8,586 nt of DNA from positions 1 through 8,586 of the forward strand of contig JAQVUC010000035.1 in NCBI GenBank assembly GCA_028699715.1, read 5' to 3'. Both the position numbers and the translations under genes were made by a program. This stretch comes from Anaerolineaceae bacterium (GTDB taxonomy: Bacteria > Chloroflexota > Anaerolineae > Anaerolineales > Anaerolineaceae). Each line of letters opens with the position of its first letter. Position 1 is the stretch's first letter. Below the pieces are notes generated by a model, which ran no database searches, was not told the origin of the DNA, and was given only the letters and a program-made list of their open reading frames with translations. Positions 7,265-8,586 of this stretch are shown here, piece after piece.

Positions 7265-8586
7265 GTTTTTTCAAGCCATCTAATCGATGTAGGGGGATAT
7301 CCAGGTAAAAGATGCTGCCGGCTCCCAATTTGCTTTCAACATTCACGCTCCCACCGTGTTTTTCAGCTATTGATTTTACTATAGAAAGTCCAAGTCCCTG
7401 CCCCCTGTTTTCAAAATTATGCTCATCATCCATGTGGAAAAAGCGATTGAAAATCCTTGATTGATCCAGGGGCGCGATGCCTTTGCCGTGGTCTTTGACC
7501 ATCAGATGCATCCACGAAGCATCTTTCTCGGCTTTGATCAAGACTGTCTCACCCCGGGGGCTGAATTTGATGGCGTTTTCAATCAGGTTGTAAACCGCCT
7601 GCTGAAGCAGAACCCGGTCAGCTGAAATGTAAGGAGCTTTTATCAGACCAAAGTCTGTGTTGACTGAAATTTTCTTTTGCTGTGCCTGAACTTCGAGCAT
7701 ATCGATGGTTTCATTGACCATGTCTTTGATGTCAAAGGTTGTGTACATCAGGCCAATGTGCGTGTCCAGTCTTTCCAGATCCAAAACTTTACTGACCAAC
7801 CTGCGCATGTCATCGATGCCCGTTTCCAGCCGGTTAACTAAAATAATTTGCTGATCGCTTAAATTGCCAATGTGTTTGATCAACCTGGTGTAGCCGCTCA
7901 TGAGTTTCAAAGGAGATCGCAAATCGTGGCTGATGTTACTGACAAACTCGTTCTTTTCCTTGTTTGCTTGCGTGATCCATTGGTTGTCTTTTAGATAAAT
8001 GATCGTTCCGGTATCTTTACCCTCTAATTTGACCGGATAAATTTCAACCCGGTATTCCTTATCGCTGCCTATTTTGATGGTTTTTTCTTTTTCAATTGCG
8101 GACTTGTGTCTTTGCACTAAATCGACAAGCGTCTTTTGGGCAATATGCTTGCCAGAATTTCGGAAATTTTCATCTGCATTGCTGATGTCAAGACTTGCCA
8201 GATTTTGAAAAACGAGCTCAGATTTGCTGTCAATCACAAAAATTGGATCGGGGATTGAATTGAGCACTTCATTAAGCCAGGTTTTTTCGGTTCTGATCTT
8301 GCTGATCTGTTCCTTGGTATTCAACGATGCCGCCGCCCTGAAAGCCAATTCTTTATAAAAATCGATCTCTTCGTCACTGAACCAACGGCTTTGTTCAAAC
8401 CCTACCCACAAAACCCCACGCGAATTTTCGTTGCCTTCCAATTGCAAGGCGACGATCGATTTTGGATAAGGTGTGCCGGGGGTTAATCCAAAGTACTGGT
8501 CAACTTTGATATCACTTAAAACCAGCTGATCCTGGTCGGCAATTTTTTCCAAAATCATCACATCCAAATAAGCGTGATTGCGGGTG
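7251..8586 (-). CDS. Sensor histidine kinase with GAF and PAS domains (5' end outside the window)
   Basis: Membrane-free part of a two-component sensor kinase that would autophosphorylate on His and pass the phosphate to a response regulator. Residues are numbered from an in-frame TTG at 8565-8567. The end of a GAF domain is at about 36-83 (SIVALQLEG...FSDEEIDFYKELAFRAA), with a linker helix at 84-100 and a PAS domain at about 100-195. HisKA has His214 in FVSNISHDLRSPL. HATPase has an N box with Asn327/Asn331, G1 DHGKG at 359-363, an F box near 371-378 and G2 GQGLGL at 389-394. All catalytic boxes are intact. The frame stays open to the window edge and the GAF lacks its beginning, so the TTG is probably internal and the true start lies beyond 8586. 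No response regulator is visible; a partner may lie upstream. The stop is 120 bases from rpoC, and the 3' end carries the rpoC -35 box. Confidence 0.92.
   Translation of the reverse strand, partial: TRNHAYLDVMILEKIADQDQLVLSDIKVDQYFGLTPGTPYPKSIVALQLEGNENSRGVLWVGFEQSRWFSDEEIDFYKELAFRAAASLNTKEQISKIRTEKTWLNEVLNSIPDPIFVIDSKSELVFQNLASLDISNADENFRNSGKHIAQKTLVDLVQRHKSAIEKEKTIKIGSDKEYRVEIYPVKLEGKDTGTIIYLKDNQWITQANKEKNEFVSNISHDLRSPLKLMSGYTRLIKHIGNLSDQQIILVNRLETGIDDMRRLVSKVLDLERLDTHIGLMYTTFDIKDMVNETIDMLEVQAQQKKISVNTDFGLIKAPYISADRVLLQQAVYNLIENAIKFSPRGETVLIKAEKDASWMHLMVKDHGKGIAPLDQSRIFNRFFHMDDEHNFENRGQGLGLSIVKSIAEKHGGSVNVESKLGAGSIFYLDIPLHRLDGLKKLDKS

Noticed and set aside
1..8586. Mobile elements, CRISPR arrays, tRNA/rRNA genes or a defence system
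   Set aside because: I saw no transposase, integrase, repeat-spacer pattern, inverted-repeat ends or RNA gene. Nearly all sequence is accounted for by three large genes and short intergenic gaps.

Overview
This window looks like ordinary core chromosome from a moderate-GC bacterium. I infer Chloroflexota, possibly an Anaerolineae-like lineage. The basis is the architecture of the RNA polymerase beta' subunit (a coiled-coil-rich insertion between its first conserved blocks, no insertion in the trigger loop, and a long acidic tail) and a divergent GyrA. This placement is family knowledge plus inference; no marker was compared against a database.

Layout: almost everything reads on the minus strand, so gene order in the direction of transcription runs from high to low coordinates. 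At the right edge is a truncated sensor histidine kinase (GAF, PAS, HisKA, HATPase; 7251-8586, continuing past the window). A 120-base gap follows, then rpoC (2634-7130), a 116-base gap with a good hairpin terminator, and a type IIA topoisomerase A subunit of GyrA type (70-2517). At the left edge the last 19 codons of an unidentified plus-strand gene may end convergently, eight bases from the end of gyrA.

How it works together: rpoC and gyrA are both housekeeping genes (transcription and DNA topology), but the sequence suggests separate transcription units. rpoC is not preceded by rpoB. It has its own consensus-perfect sigma70-type promoter (TTGACA, 18-base spacer, TATAAT) whose -35 box lies inside the last codons of the kinase gene. 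Its leader of about 95-100 bases contains a weak hairpin followed by six T. gyrA follows the rpoC terminator, with an extended -10-like element directly after the hairpin.

I found no mobile element, CRISPR array, RNA gene or defence system. The observations worth following are the uncoupling of rpoC from rpoB, the delta-like acidic tail and the insertion in RpoC, and the degenerate GyrA box.
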